In this document: positions 11,584 through 21,303 of the stretch, one piece after another
Layout of the letters: each line of letters begins with the position of its first letter
Position numbering within the stretch: the stretch's first letter is position 1
Assembly: GCA_037178625.1 (NCBI GenBank)
Contig: CM074140.1
Coordinates: 248,001 to 312,000 of the forward strand
DNA from: Skeletonema tropicum
Taxonomy: Eukaryota; Bacillariophyta; Thalassiosirophyceae; Thalassiosirales; Thalassiosiraceae
DNA: 64,000 bases
Direction: 5' to 3'
Program-made: the position numbers and the translations under genes
The notes under the pieces: generated by a model
Told to the model about the DNA's origin: nothing
Database searches by the model: none
Seen by the model: only the letters and a program-made list of their open reading frames with translations

Positions 11584-13197
11584 TTGGATTCTTTTTATTT
11601 TGGGCATCATTGTGAGCAAGTATTGTCTAACTACTCGGCCCAGCAAGGAGACGTCCAAGCTGAAGCCATTGAGTATTCCGCTGTAGCACCAGCCAGTTTG
11701 AGGGTCCCAGCGTCGGATCCTCGTTTTCAGCCCAAGAGTGGCAGTCGCGGAGAGTCCAGCGTCGACTCCTTTGTCCCAGCGTCGGATCCGCTTGGTTTGG
11801 AATCAGACCTCTTTTCTACTCCAGCGTCGAGTTATGTCCTTGAGCTCGAAGAGCAAGATTATTATGGATTTGGTCCTGGTGATTGTTTCACTTTTACTAA
11901 TGAGGACCTTCAGGAGATCTATTCATCTCATTGTCAGAGCGAGCTAGAGTCTTATGTCATGCATTTAGGGACTGCTACATTGCAGTCGCAAGTGGAGTAT
12001 GTGCGTCGATCAAACCCAGAGTATTCAGCATTTACACATCATGATCTTCAAGATCTCTTCATGGAAAACTAGGTCCATGATTACTGCATGGAAACTTTTG
12101 CAACGACTTGGCAGGATGAATTTGTCAATGATGTCTCAGTTACTGGTCAAGAATATCTCTTTAAGGTTGAGGAGGATGATAAAGTTCTCGATTCGATCAA
12201 CATCATTCAGGGTCCAGATGTAGTATTTGTTACTGGACAAGACGGAAAATCTGTTCCACTTGCAATGGTCATCATCCAAGTTCGATCTATTCAAGGCAAG
12301 GGTACGGCTAGATATTTCAGAGCCTTGCTAGATACAGGTTCCAATGTCAGTCTTGCACACTCAAGGGTACTTCCGCAAGGTACTCAGATGGATCTCGTGA
12401 CGGAGAAGAAACTGGTTAGCACGGCAGCAGGCCTCATGTCCCCTAGTGGTCTATTGACGATAGATGGTCTTCGCCTTCCCGAGTTCAACAGGAATGCAGT
12501 TATTCAGTCACATGAATTCCAAGTATTCTCTGCCGACTGTCGTTTCGATCTTATTCTTGGAATGGATTTCATGAAGAAAGTGGGTGTAGATATCCTATTG
12601 AGTTCCTTGGAGGTGGAAGCATTTGGAGTACGGTTACCAATGTCTTCATACGGCTCAGCCCCCAGGACTTCCACTCTTATCGACAGTCTTCAAGTTGAAG
12701 ATGATATCGACTTCATTGGTGACGACGTATTTACTACTCAGATTGCAGATGCCAAGTACGAGGAGGTGAATCTTGATAACTTCGTGAAAGAATATTGCAC
12801 GCATCTCAATTCGTCGCAGCAGGAACAACTGCGTCTGCTCCTCGTCAAGCACAAGAAACTTTTTGATGGATCATTGGGAAGATTCGACGACGAAGAAATG
12901 GATATTGAACTACAACCAAACGCTCGTCCAGTTTGGAAGCGCCCGTATCCGGTACCTCATAATCACTTGGAAGTTTTTCGTAAGGAATTGAATCAAGTGG
13001 TTGAAATAGGAGTGCTTGCACCAGCTCATGGTGCTACAGAGTGGAGTCTGCCGACCTTCATAATTCCGAAAAAGCCGGAGGCGTTCTCTATGATTGGGCT
13101 ATTACTCATGCATGCACTACTGCCCGCAATCCTGCCGGCAATGGTATTGTCGAGAGAATGCATCTCACTATTGGAAACTCCCTACGTGTCCTCTTGA
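11584..13197 (+). pseudogene. Pol: protease and truncated reverse transcriptase, joined to integrase tail
   Basis: The frame from Gag continues unshifted through two stops, TGA at 11560 and TAG at 12070, into the aspartic protease, with the active-site triad in LLDTGSNVSLAHS near 12325. It then reaches the first part of reverse transcriptase (the TFIIPKKPEA segment near 13060). At 13083 the coding is cut and fused out of frame to integrase DNA, ending at 13197. Integrase coding resumes in another frame to 13691. The intact continuation of reverse transcriptase is visible in the inverted copy at 27402-28550, which shows this is a deletion. Confidence 0.8.
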
Positions 13198-13691
13198 AGG
13201 ACAATATCTGTCAGACTATTAGCGAAGCTCACAGGCTTCTTGAACGTGCCCTCGGTTCCGCATTACACGCAGTTCGTTGCAATGTCTCAGAATCAACAGG
13301 GTATTCTCCAGGTGCATTGGTCTTTCAACGTGATATGCTTCACAACGTCAAGTTGGAAGTTGATATGGATTCGATCAATGAACGTCGTCAACTTCGTGTC
13401 GACAAGGATGCTATCAGAGCAAATGCGAAACGCTTTTCCTATGATTACAAAGTTGGAGATAGAGTTCTGAAGAAGATTTACATTTTTCGCAAGCTTGATG
13501 AACGATGGATTGGTCCTTATCCCATTACACAAGTTCATGTCAACGGAAACATTTCTATTCAGATCAGACCTGGCGTTATTGAACGCATCAACATTCGACG
13601 GATCAAACCTTACAAAACTCCTACAGATACATCCCTTTTCACGCTCGATCCATGGGGCAGCAATGACGAGGTACAGAGAGTACTGGCATAG
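13085..13691 (+). pseudogene. Integrase C-terminal half of gypsy element, copy 1
   Basis: The coding reads LYDWAITHACTTARNP, then the catalytic-core segment NGIVERMHLTIGNSLRVLL (with the glutamate of the DDE triad upstream lost at the deletion), and then a C-terminal GPY/F-type module around DERWIGPYPITQVHVNG. The first two catalytic aspartates are absent because the join at 13083/13084 removed them. The reading ends at 13691, inside the 3' LTR. Confidence 0.8.
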
Positions 13692-13882
13692 TACAGTATT
13701 TATGTATCGAGCTTTTCTATCTACTTGCACGTGCGTGTCTTCTACCACGTCGCCTTCTTCCTCACAGTTGTAACTTCAATCAACTCATCAACTTCGGTAC
13801 CATGACACCGGTGCCTCCGTAGAATAATTATAATCTCTTAGTTAGAACACTTCAATCTTACTGTATACAGCCAAGTAGGTCA
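13664..13882 (+). repeat. 3' LTR of gypsy element
   Basis: 219 bp matching 9881-10099. It ends 39 bp before the SDR start codon, so an LTR promoter could drive or alter SDR transcription. This is inference from position only. Confidence 0.9.
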
Positions 13883-13921
13883 AAACACAACATCTCAACA
13901 ACTACTTACTACAATAAACAA

Positions 13922-15067
13922 ATGTCCATGTCAATGTCAACTTCCAATACTAAAGATGCAGGCAACCATAACATCAAGTCAACTTCAACAATTTCCAAAC
14001 CAAAAGTTCTCATCACCGGCGTAAGCGGATATGTCGGATCCTACGTCTGCAAAACATTCCTCGAGAACGGCGGATTCCAAGTCCGAGGGACAGTCCGAAA
14101 TAAAGCCAATCAAAGCAAGATTGAACCTCTCAGACTTGGATTTGGCGCTGAGTTATTCTCACGCCTGGAGCTAGTCGATGCTGATTTGATGAATGAACAA
14201 TCCATCCTGGCAGCGGCGGAGGGTTGTGATTACATTGTTCATACGGCTTCACCCGTGTGCGATATTGGCACTGTGTATGAAAATGAGGATGAAATTATCA
14301 AGCCAGCTGTGGATGGGACACTGGCCATTATGAAAGCTGCGCAGAAGAACAAGGTGAAGAAGGTTGTGATAACAAGCTCCATAGCTGCCATTGTGGGAGG
14401 GGACGAGGATAGTGGCAAGGTCTTCACAGAAGAGGATTGGACGGACCTTACGAAAGAAGGTATGCCGACATACTTAAAGTCCAAAACTTTGGCAGAAAAG
14501 GCTGCATGGGGCTTTGTTGCCAACTTACCACACGACGAGAAGATTCCACTTGTCACTATCAATCCAGCGCTTGTCTTTGGCCCGAACGTTTCCACAGGAT
14601 CTTCCGAAAGCATCGATTTTGTAAAAGACTTGATGCTGGGAAAGTGGCCCATCTTTCCAAAGCTAAAGTTTGCAGTTGTGGATATTCGCGATGTTTCTAA
14701 GGCACACCTCGAGGCCGTACTTCGAGATGAGGCAAATGATAAACGATTCATCTTGTGTGCCGATTCTCCTGAAATTGTGAAACTTGCCAGGCCACTCGAG
14801 GCAAAGTACGGTAAGGATTACCCTGTCAGGGCGAAACAAATGCCCAAGCTTATGCCTATGATCATGAGACTTTGGGATCCTAAGATGAATTATGTATATA
14901 ATAGGTGGGGAAAGGGAGCTGTGTATGATGGTACTCGAGCTGTAGACATTTTGGGCATTGATTACATTGGACATGAAAAGTCGTTCGTAGATATGGCAGA
15001 AAGCTTGATTGCCACCGGATGCATCGAAGATAAGAGGACGGCTAAAAGAGAGAGAGAGAGAGAGTAG
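13922..15067 (+). CDS. Dihydroflavonol-reductase-like extended SDR, copy 1
   Basis: A 381-residue NAD(P)-dependent reductase of the extended short-chain dehydrogenase group that includes dihydroflavonol reductase, cinnamoyl-CoA reductase and yeast methylglyoxal/aldehyde reductase. It shows the Rossmann motif TGVSGYVG (T32-G39), a Ser pair at 152-153 in VVITSS, and the catalytic YLKSK (Y184, K188). The physiological substrate cannot be read from sequence. The start is set by the first ATG after the conserved 5'UTR; the first 26 residues are a Ser/Thr-rich leader before the fold. The C-terminus is odd: the last residues alternate Arg-Glu because the frame runs through a GA microsatellite (about 15049-15064), so repeat-length change would alter the end. 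Identical copies lie at 25260-26405 and 37141-38286. Confidence 0.9.
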   Translation: MSMSMSTSNTKDAGNHNIKSTSTISKPKVLITGVSGYVGSYVCKTFLENGGFQVRGTVRNKANQSKIEPLRLGFGAELFSRLELVDADLMNEQSILAAAEGCDYIVHTASPVCDIGTVYENEDEIIKPAVDGTLAIMKAAQKNKVKKVVITSSIAAIVGGDEDSGKVFTEEDWTDLTKEGMPTYLKSKTLAEKAAWGFVANLPHDEKIPLVTINPALVFGPNVSTGSSESIDFVKDLMLGKWPIFPKLKFAVVDIRDVSKAHLEAVLRDEANDKRFILCADSPEIVKLARPLEAKYGKDYPVRAKQMPKLMPMIMRLWDPKMNYVYNRWGKGAVYDGTRAVDILGIDYIGHEKSFVDMAESLIATGCIEDKRTAKRERERE

Positions 15068-15146
15068 CTGTACAATACCTAAGTACATAACTAAAATAAT
15101 ATAAGTATGTCCCTATATAGCCATTTGCAACGCTTGTTGTGGCTTG

Positions 15147-15480
15147 TTGGTGCTGTGAGGTCGGAACAGTACTCAATCAAACACCTCTAAAAAGCAAGAA
15201 CAAAGACAGGTACAGATAAAAGCAAGAACCGGTTCAAAGCAAGATGATGTTGCTGTAAAAAGCAAGAGCAAACTCTACATACATCCTTCTCCTCCACCTC
15301 TCGTGCAAAGCGCTCATAAAATCAAAAAGCAATCAAGTCAATAAACACTACATCTCAACAACTACTTACTACAATAAACAAATGTCCATGTCCAGCTGCA
15401 GGCAACCATAATATCACGTCAACTTAAACAACTTCCAAACCCAAAGCCAAAGTTCTCATCACCGGAATCGAGCGATCTCG
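15147..15480 (+). pseudogene. Truncated tandem duplicate of the SDR promoter and start
   Basis: 15147-15345 repeats the SDR promoter (compare 9690-9880), followed by the same 5'UTR and a diverged start of the coding region. Recognisable are 'aaatgtccatgtcc', 'gcaggcaaccataa' and 'ccaaagttctcatcaccgg', but with internal deletions and an early stop. Homology ends near 15467, within the glycine-rich loop. It shows the 5'UTR without the retrotransposon. Confidence 0.75.
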
Positions 15481-15825
15481 AAATTGTACATAGTACCGAT
15501 CGATGTAAAGAATTTAAATGACTTGTCATGCCAATTGCCAAGCAAAGCACCTGATGAATAGTTGCCCTTGCCTGCCTAAAAGTCGTGGATTTACCCAGTG
15601 TTTTTGAGAACCCATAGTTACTTCAGTGGCAAGCAGGCAAGACAAGAACGAGAGTAGAATTAGATTATTTTAGTTTTAGTTCCTACTCTCTCTAGACTAG
15701 ACATCACAACTTACATACTCTTCATACATACTCTTCAATCATTACTGACGCTCCCTCACTCAGCTTGACAGCTACATAGCTTTGAATCATAATCATAATA
15801 TGCACAGCAAAGATAGAACAATACC

Positions 15826-16320
15826 ATGGCGTCTGCATTGATCGTAGACGTAGACTTCCCTCCTCTCAGACTCAACCATGACGTTGTGCGATTTGCTGAA
15901 ACGGCACAGCTTTACATAATTGATCGGCACGAAGACCAGAACGAGCTGTGGTAGAACAAGGCAGAATACAACTCAATGAAACGTGATATAAGGCGAGATG
16001 TCCTACAAGCTCGTGCAAGAGACTCGGCTTCAGATTCCGAACAAGATAGTGGCTTCTGGATTGGTATTTCTCATCTACTCTCACCGGCCTGTACGTTCTG
16101 CTCTTTGATGTACTTTTGCTGATCATATGCGAAAGTCGTACCACTGTGGCTCATTGGTACGACTTTCGCATATGATCAGCACGTTCGAGGTGCAGGCCTG
16201 CAGACGTCGATGTAATATCCTTCGTTAGCGGAAACAAGGAGGGCCGTATTGAGAGCTAGGAAGCTTGGAAGACTTCACCAGGATTTCATAAAAGAATATT
16301 GTAGTCAATCTTCTCGTTAA
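15826..16320 (+). pseudogene. Two-exon small-gene relative with a nonsense codon, copy 1
   Basis: Diverged relative of the gene at 5995-6426. Exon 1 15826-16090 begins MASALIVDVDFPP, exon 2 is 16229-16320, and the intron is phase 1 with donor GTACGT and acceptor CTTCGTTAG. The frame is interrupted by TAG at 15952-15954, just after the conserved ELW, in all three segment copies, so the change predates the triplication. Without that codon the product would be 118 residues and longer at the C-terminus than its relative. The intron carries a hairpin insertion. Confidence 0.7.
16093..16185. mobile_element. Tiny hairpin insertion in the pseudogene intron
   Basis: A perfect 26-bp inverted repeat, GCTGATCATATGCGAAAGTC..., lies at 16118-16143 and 16155-16180 with an 11-nt loop. 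In copies 2 and 3 the stem is 29 bp with a 5-nt loop. The insertion is flanked by ACGTT at 16093-16097 and 16181-16185, and the relative at 6245-6361 lacks it, so it behaves as an inserted unit of about 83 bp. Confidence 0.65.
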
Positions 16321-16339
16321 GGTCGTGTGTATAATAATA

Positions 16340-17560
16340 TAACAGAAATTTTAAAGTACGTCTGATGAGCCCTCTCTAGGGGCGAAATTATGACTAACCA
16401 ACATGTGTGCTGCGTCGTCAGTATTGATACTTCATATAATTATTGTACAAGTTAGAATATGCCAGAGTGCTCGTCAAATTGAGATTGTATACTCTAATCA
16501 ATATCAATCATCTCTAATGTGACATTTTTACTGTTCTACTATCTTTTACAAAGTATCTTCAGTCCTACACGGTGACATTTCCATTTTGTGACTTACTGCT
16601 GTGTAGCAGCATATACCAGACCAAACAACTTGGAGAAGTCAAGATCAATATGCTCCAAAGCTGATTTATCATATTCCTCGTCTTCGAAATCTTCCAAAAA
16701 TCAGCCATCAGGAGATCCGTATGAAACTCATAGACACTCCTGTTCGTCGCTTGACGATAGTGGATCCTTTTAAGCTCTCTTTTAAGCTTGTAGGTGTAGG
16801 AGACATATCGGGCTCCTCAGACTGAACACAGCCCTTCGGACAACGGGGATAGAATAGTAGAGGTACGGGTTCTTGTTTCAATGATTACAGTTCTTTTGTA
16901 CTCAGGGACCAGTGTCGATTTCTATCGGCTCTGGGGAGTAGGTGCAGTAGTTGTGTGCACTGACGCTGCCCTATTTACAGGCCTGGATTGGCAAGCGCAA
17001 CAAGCACTATGTACTTCTAACTTCTCTTCTCATACAAGTACATACATCCAATAACGTCAACAAACAAAATGGCAAGCGTGAGAAGCTGTTCCGCCGCCCG
17101 CACCGAATTTTGAGAACTCGAGAATTCGATATTTGCAAAAGGAAGTCAATAACGATCGGAGTAAAGAATTTAAAGACTCCTCATCGGTTAAGTAAAATGT
17201 GTCACGTCAAATGAGGAGAAGAACATCACAAAGGATTCCAAGGTGAATTTAAACGCGCTGACAAGTCACAAGTACCGAGGAACGACGTGAAAATGCGTGG
17301 GCGCGTGGCCGCAAAACGGCTTTCAGCAAGGAACAAGAAGGAACAGCCACGTCCTTACGAGCGAAGTGTAGGTACAAAAGTTCAGAGCGCAGTGAAGTGG
17401 CTATGTTAAGTACAGCGAGCGAGCAGCAGACCTGTATTACATTGAATTATCTCTCTAGAGAGCAACGAGGTGTAGAGAGGCAATTCCACATTCACAACTC
17501 TTCCTCACATCGGTATCAACATCAACTTTCGACATTGAATACTACTTATCACCACACAGT
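16340..17560. other. Intergenic region upstream of the HMG-box gene
   Basis: It contains the short dispersed repeat (about 16340-16400), a Ser-rich open stretch at 16588-16773 that I do not accept as a gene, and the HMG promoter region. That promoter region includes the palindrome TCTCTCTAGAGAG at 17450-17462, about 110 bp before the start codon. A block at 17100-17240 is repeated in diverged form at 42000-42150. Confidence 0.5.
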
Positions 17561-17569
17561 CTACAGAAA

Positions 17570-18420
17570 ATGACGAAAATCAAGAAGTTACTAACCTCAA
17601 CCTCAGCTCAGTATCGTCCTTACACGGCGTATAATGTATTCTTCCAGCTCGAACGAGAGTTCATACTCCAAAGCATTCTTGATGTGACGCCTTCTGTGGA
17701 CACTGTATTCGACCAAGCTGTTGATGATGTGATACCCATGCTACCTCAAAAGTACCAAGAGATTATCCTCTCCTATGACTGGTACATTCCAGGAAAGGCT
17801 CAACGCAAGAAGAGGAGACATCGGAAGAGCCACGGCAAGATTAGTTTCAGTGGTAAGTAGCTGTTGCCTTCCCCACTGCACCATCACATCCCAATGTGTA
17901 TTGATCGTTTATGCTTATGCCCCAATTTTTGCAAGCAGATCTCTCCAAGAAAGTGGCCACATCTTGGCATAACGCTGATGATGAGGTAAAACTATTTTGC
18001 AACGAGGTATCAGGTATCTTAATGCAGGAGTACAAGAAGGCTCTTGACCGCAAGAGGAAGGATGGCATCAATAATGGTAAAGAGGAGTTATCGCCCCAAT
18101 CACATGGAACTAAGGAAAATAGTGACAAGAAGCAGAAAAGTCTATGCAATACCTTGCCACCAAGTAAAGTAGTGGTAGCATCCTCAACCTCAATAGCAGC
18201 AGAGGAAGTTGGCATCAATCAAATCATCTCTTCCACAACCCCAGCTACAGTCACCCCAGCTCCTAGTACGTCAACGGCGACTAGTGTTTTAGATACATTG
18301 GTAGAAATTACCTCTTGGTCATCGCTCTTGCTCCCTTCATATCATTATAATCATTGTTCTACCAGACAAGTCGATATTGACGACGACGTCATCAGGGACA
18401 TGTGGATGGCTTGTGATTGA
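17570..18420 (+). CDS. HMG-box protein, two exons, copy 1
   Basis: Exon 1 17570-17852 and exon 2 17939-18420, with an 86-nt phase-1 intron (donor GTAAGT, acceptor TTGCAAGCAG). The spliced product is 254 residues. An HMG-box-like fold is split by a long insert: the first helix reads YNVFFQLERE (residues 24-33), and the rest reads ISFSDLSKKVATSWHNADDE and then EYKKALDRKRK after the splice. The two parts join only after splicing, which supports the intron. The C-terminal half is Ser/Thr-rich and low in complexity. Such proteins bind DNA non-specifically or as transcription factors in the nucleus. Copy 2 (21906-22756) is intact; copy 3 (40794-41642) has a 2-nt deletion in exon 1. Confidence 0.8.
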
Positions 18421-19022
18421 ATTGTAGACATTGAAGCAGATGCGCATGTAATGTATAGAGCGCAATAGGCTTATGAACTGGATAATTATAATGACTTGAG
18501 TAAAAGCGATCTCTTTGGACTCTAGCTCTAGCAATCTCTTTGCCCTTCTTGGGCATTCGTTACTCCTATCAATCTATCTCAAACGCACGGAACATTTCCG
18601 ATTCCGAATTCCGAACAGACATGAATTTTGAGTCGATGAGAAGGAGAATGACTTCTCACTTTTGACAACTTTTTGATTACCGCACGTGATGCCGCGCAAA
18701 TTCAGGTGTATGTCATTTTGACAACTTTTTGATTACCGCACGTGATTTAAGGCGGGGACAATTTAATCTTTGAGTTACTATTAATACCCCCCCACCTAGA
18801 CACCGGTTTTAGGGCTAGTGGTTCCCCTGAGTGGATTTTTACCCCCGCTGTGAGAACCACTAGATAACAAACCACAAACCTCCAACTGGTTAGTTGGCAT
18901 CGAGCACACAACACCAACACAATGGTACAATGGTAGTACTACCCTTTAACAACACTATTAGTTGAGTTATTTTTTACATCGCTTGGTTCTAAACTCATCG
19001 GCTGCCGCCCCCCAGCATCGCC

Positions 19023-19241
19023 ATGGTGCTCATTGACGTGCATTTCTATAGGAGCACGAAAACAGTTAATGCAAAGATCTGTACGAAGGTGCGGGCAAAT
19101 GATGACCATTCGGATCTTCTGCTGACTGTTGTGAAGAAGGGTGTCAAAAAGCTCTTTGAAAAGGAAGGAAAAGATGTGACAGACGATGCTCTAGATGCCG
19201 CCATCGGGCGTATTGAGACAATCACTTGCAGATGCGTCTGA
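19023..19241 (+). CDS. Short ORF 1 of the TAA element, copy 1
   Basis: 72 residues beginning MVLIDVHFYRS, partly charged, overlapping the next frame by 16 bp. It could be the 5' exon or an earlier frame of the Cys-rich protein that follows, or an independent small product. Not recognised. Confidence 0.4.
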   Translation: MVLIDVHFYRSTKTVNAKICTKVRANDDHSDLLLTVVKKGVKKLFEKEGKDVTDDALDAAIGRIETITCRCV

Positions 19242-19993
19242 CCCAGGTGCTTGCAATCTTGTTGAATTTCTCCAGTGAATTGACTCCTCCACACAATTCC
19301 GTAATGTTGCCCTACAGAGACAGCCAACACCAATCATTAATCCCAGACGGACGGAGCATTTTTATTCTCGCGATGAAGATCGCAGGGAATGAGGATGCTC
19401 TCACAGATTTTTCTGATCTACCTTCTTACAAGAGTCAAGGAGCAGAGACAAAAGCACAACGTGATAGAGCTGTCGCCAAAGAGCTCAAGCTTAAAAGTTG
19501 GGACCCGAAGAAATTAAGAAGTTTTATTGTCTGCTACTTTTGTGGAAAACGTCGCTGCATATATTCCCCTTCGGATGCGGATTTCGCTAGAGGAAGCGCA
19601 GCTCTGAAGGCAAAGCTTGAGTCTTTGTCTGATAGGTATTCGTGTGGTGATTTGATATTTGGCGATGAAGATGATATGAGTAAGATTATTGTTCAGAAGC
19701 TGAACTTGACCTGCGAGTCTCAAATTGAACCAAGCTACTACAAAAATGATAGTCGCACATTGAAACTGAAACCTATTCGTGTTCATTGTGGAGAGTCAGA
19801 GTCGGGAGCTGCTGGAAGTTTTCTTCTGGGGCAAGAGCAATTGAGACAACGCAATTTGACGGGTTGTTACAAATGCTTACCCATTTGTATCATGTGCCTT
19901 CAGAGTGGCAAGAAGGTTGTCAAGGGGAAGGCGAAAGATAAATTGGAAGCACGAGCGGAGCAGGCACGTGCAAATGCAATGAGTAACAACTAA
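19226..19993 (+). CDS. Cys-rich protein of the TAA element, copy 1
   Basis: 255 residues, function not recognised. A zinc-ribbon-like block runs from CYFCGKRRCIYS (about residues 103-114) through YSCGDLIFG (about 137) and LTCESQIEPSYY to a C-terminal cluster CYKCLPICIMC (about 218-228), followed by a basic Lys/Arg/Ala tail. Similar C-x2-C-x3-RC-[IV]-[YE] modules occur in uncharacterised, often mobile-element-linked proteins of marine eukaryotes, which I state from memory only. No DDE catalytic pattern is evident, so it is either an accessory DNA-binding protein or cargo. The mirrored copy at 20333-21100 differs by one residue (Ile against Phe). Confidence 0.6.
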   Translation: MQMRLTQVLAILLNFSSELTPPHNSVMLPYRDSQHQSLIPDGRSIFILAMKIAGNEDALTDFSDLPSYKSQGAETKAQRDRAVAKELKLKSWDPKKLRSFIVCYFCGKRRCIYSPSDADFARGSAALKAKLESLSDRYSCGDLIFGDEDDMSKIIVQKLNLTCESQIEPSYYKNDSRTLKLKPIRVHCGESESGAAGSFLLGQEQLRQRNLTGCYKCLPICIMCLQSGKKVVKGKAKDKLEARAEQARANAMSNN

Positions 19994-20120
19994 GATCATA
20001 CACAACCATGCCCACACGACCTACTCTACTACAGCCTCTACACCGGGGGTAAAAATTACGGGGGTAGAAAAGTTGACCCCCCCCCCTCACCACAGCAAGC
20101 TGCGCTTAATAGTAACTTGA

Positions 20121-20206
20121 TTGTCTTCTTTTAAGCTTATCGGATTCTCAAGTTCTCAAAAATACAGATCGCAGATTGTCTCCATTAGGCGGGGACAATT
20201 TAATCT
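20121..20206. other. Asymmetric centre of the 14-kb palindrome
   Basis: 86 bp not shared by the two arms: about 65 bp (20121-20184) of inverted flanking DNA, identical to the reverse complement of 41973-42037 from copy 3, then TTA, then the terminal 19 bp of the right TIR element. The join at 20120/20121 has one base of overlap at most. This is what end-joining of two inverted sister segments or a template switch would leave. Confidence 0.8.
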
Positions 20207-20332
20207 TCAAGTTACTATTAAGCGCAGCTTGCTGTGGTGAGGGGGGGGGTCAACTTTTCTACCCCCGTAATTTTTACCCCCGGTGTAGAGGCTGTAGTAG
20301 AGTAGGTCGTGTGGGCATGGTTGTGTATGATC

Positions 20333-21100
20333 TTAGTTGTTACTCATTGCATTTGCACGTGCCTGCTCCGCTCGTGCTTCCAATTTATCTTTCGCCTTCC
20401 CCTTGACAACCTTCTTGCCACTCTGAAGGCACATGATACAAATGGGTAAGCATTTGTAACAACCCGTCAAATTGCGTTGTCTCAATTGCTCTTGCCCCAG
20501 AAGAAAACTTCCAGCAGCTCCCGACTCTGACTCTCCACAATGAACACGAATAGGTTTCAGTTTCAATGTGCGACTATCATTTTTGTAGTAGCTTGGTTCA
20601 ATTTGAGACTCGCAGGTCAAGTTCAGCTTCTGAACAATAATCTTACTCATATCATCTTCATCGCCAAATATCAAATCACCACACGAATACCTATCAGACA
20701 AAGACTCAAGCTTTGCCTTCAGAGCTGCGCTTCCTCTAGCGAAATCCGCATCCGAAGGGGAATATATGCAGCGACGTTTTCCACAAAAGTAGCAGACAAT
20801 AAAACTTCTTAATTTCTTCGGGTCCCAACTTTTAAGCTTGAGCTCTTTGGCGACAGCTCTATCACGTTGTGCTTTTGTCTCTGCTCCTTGACTCTTGTAA
20901 GAAGGTAGATCAGAAAAATCTGTGAGAGCATCCTCATTCCCTGCGAACTTCATCGCGAGAATAAAAATGCTCCGTCCGTCTGGGATTAATGATTGGTGTT
21001 GGCTGTCTCTGTAGGGCAACATTACGGAATTGTGTGGAGGAGTCAATTCACTGGAGAAATTCAACAAGATTGCAAGCACCTGGGTCAGACGCATCTGCAA
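20333..21100 (-). CDS. Cys-rich protein of the TAA element, copy 2
   Basis: Mirror of 19226-19993, 255 residues, one substitution (Phe for Ile near residue 52). It keeps every Cys of the two clusters. It lies in the structurally complete element copy, so this is the form to use for family searches. Confidence 0.6.
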   Translation of the reverse strand: MQMRLTQVLAILLNFSSELTPPHNSVMLPYRDSQHQSLIPDGRSIFILAMKFAGNEDALTDFSDLPSYKSQGAETKAQRDRAVAKELKLKSWDPKKLRSFIVCYFCGKRRCIYSPSDADFARGSAALKAKLESLSDRYSCGDLIFGDEDDMSKIIVQKLNLTCESQIEPSYYKNDSRTLKLKPIRVHCGESESGAAGSFLLGQEQLRQRNLTGCYKCLPICIMCLQSGKKVVKGKAKDKLEARAEQARANAMSNN

Positions 21101-21303
21101 GTGATTGTCTCAATACGCCCGATGGCGGCATCTAGAGCATCGTCTGTCACATCTTTTCCTTCCTTTTCAAAGAGCTTTTTGACACCCTTCTTCACAACAG
21201 TCAGCAGAAGATCCGAATGGTCATCATTTGCCCGCACCTTCGTACAGATCTTTGCATTAACTGTTTTCGTGCTCCTATAGAAATGCACGTCAATGAGCAC
21301 CAT
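21085..21303 (-). CDS. Short ORF 1 of the TAA element, copy 2
   Basis: Mirror of 19023-19241 with the same 72 residues. It starts just before the Cys-rich frame and overlaps it by 16 bp. Confidence 0.4.
   Translation of the reverse strand: MVLIDVHFYRSTKTVNAKICTKVRANDDHSDLLLTVVKKGVKKLFEKEGKDVTDDALDAAIGRIETITCRCV

Larger units (their letters stand above)
9881..13882 (+). mobile_element. Ty3/gypsy-type LTR retrotransposon, internally deleted
   Basis: Both 219-bp LTRs are present (9881-10099, 13664-13882), each starting TG and ending CA, and are flanked by the 5-bp duplication AAACA (9876-9880 and 13883-13887). Internal order is Gag, aspartic protease, start of reverse transcriptase, then directly the integrase C-terminal half. 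Most of reverse transcriptase, RNase H and the integrase N-terminus are missing at the join 13083/13084. The gag-protease-RT-integrase order defines it as Ty3/gypsy-like. It cannot be autonomous. It sits in the 5'UTR of the SDR gene, with its 3' LTR ending 39 bp before that gene's ATG. Confidence 0.9.
13084..20120 (+). repeat. Palindrome left arm; segment copy 1
   Basis: 7037 bp that recur in inverted orientation at 20207-27243 and, apart from two mobile elements, directly at 28752-41972. The arms differ at only a handful of places: C10 against C9 near 20080, A4 against A5 near 17140, and single bases near 16154, 16989 and 19379. Contents in order: integrase tail, 3' LTR, SDR gene, truncated SDR duplicate, small-gene pseudogene, HMG-box gene, TIR element. 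Confidence 0.95.
18751..20120 (+). mobile_element. TIR element with TAA target site, left copy, right end lost
   Basis: Starts GGCGGGGACAATTTAATC after TAA (18748-18750). Segment copy 3 shows the empty site (TAA at 41970-41972), so this is an insertion. The last 19 bp or so of the right end are missing where the palindrome centre begins at 20121. The complete copy is 20188-21575. A 3-bp TAA/TTA duplication with G-rich ends is what PIF/Harbinger elements show; the coding content is not a recognised transposase. Confidence 0.85.

Noticed and set aside
14239..15088. Long antisense frames (170 and 141 codons) over the SDR gene, also at copies 2 and 3
   Set aside because: They are shadows of the SDR coding frame; no motif, and they exist only because the sense codons exclude stops in those frames.
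16588..16773. Ser-rich 61-codon frame, present in all three segment copies
   Set aside because: No motif, low complexity, no splice or leader support; conservation between copies only reflects recent duplication.
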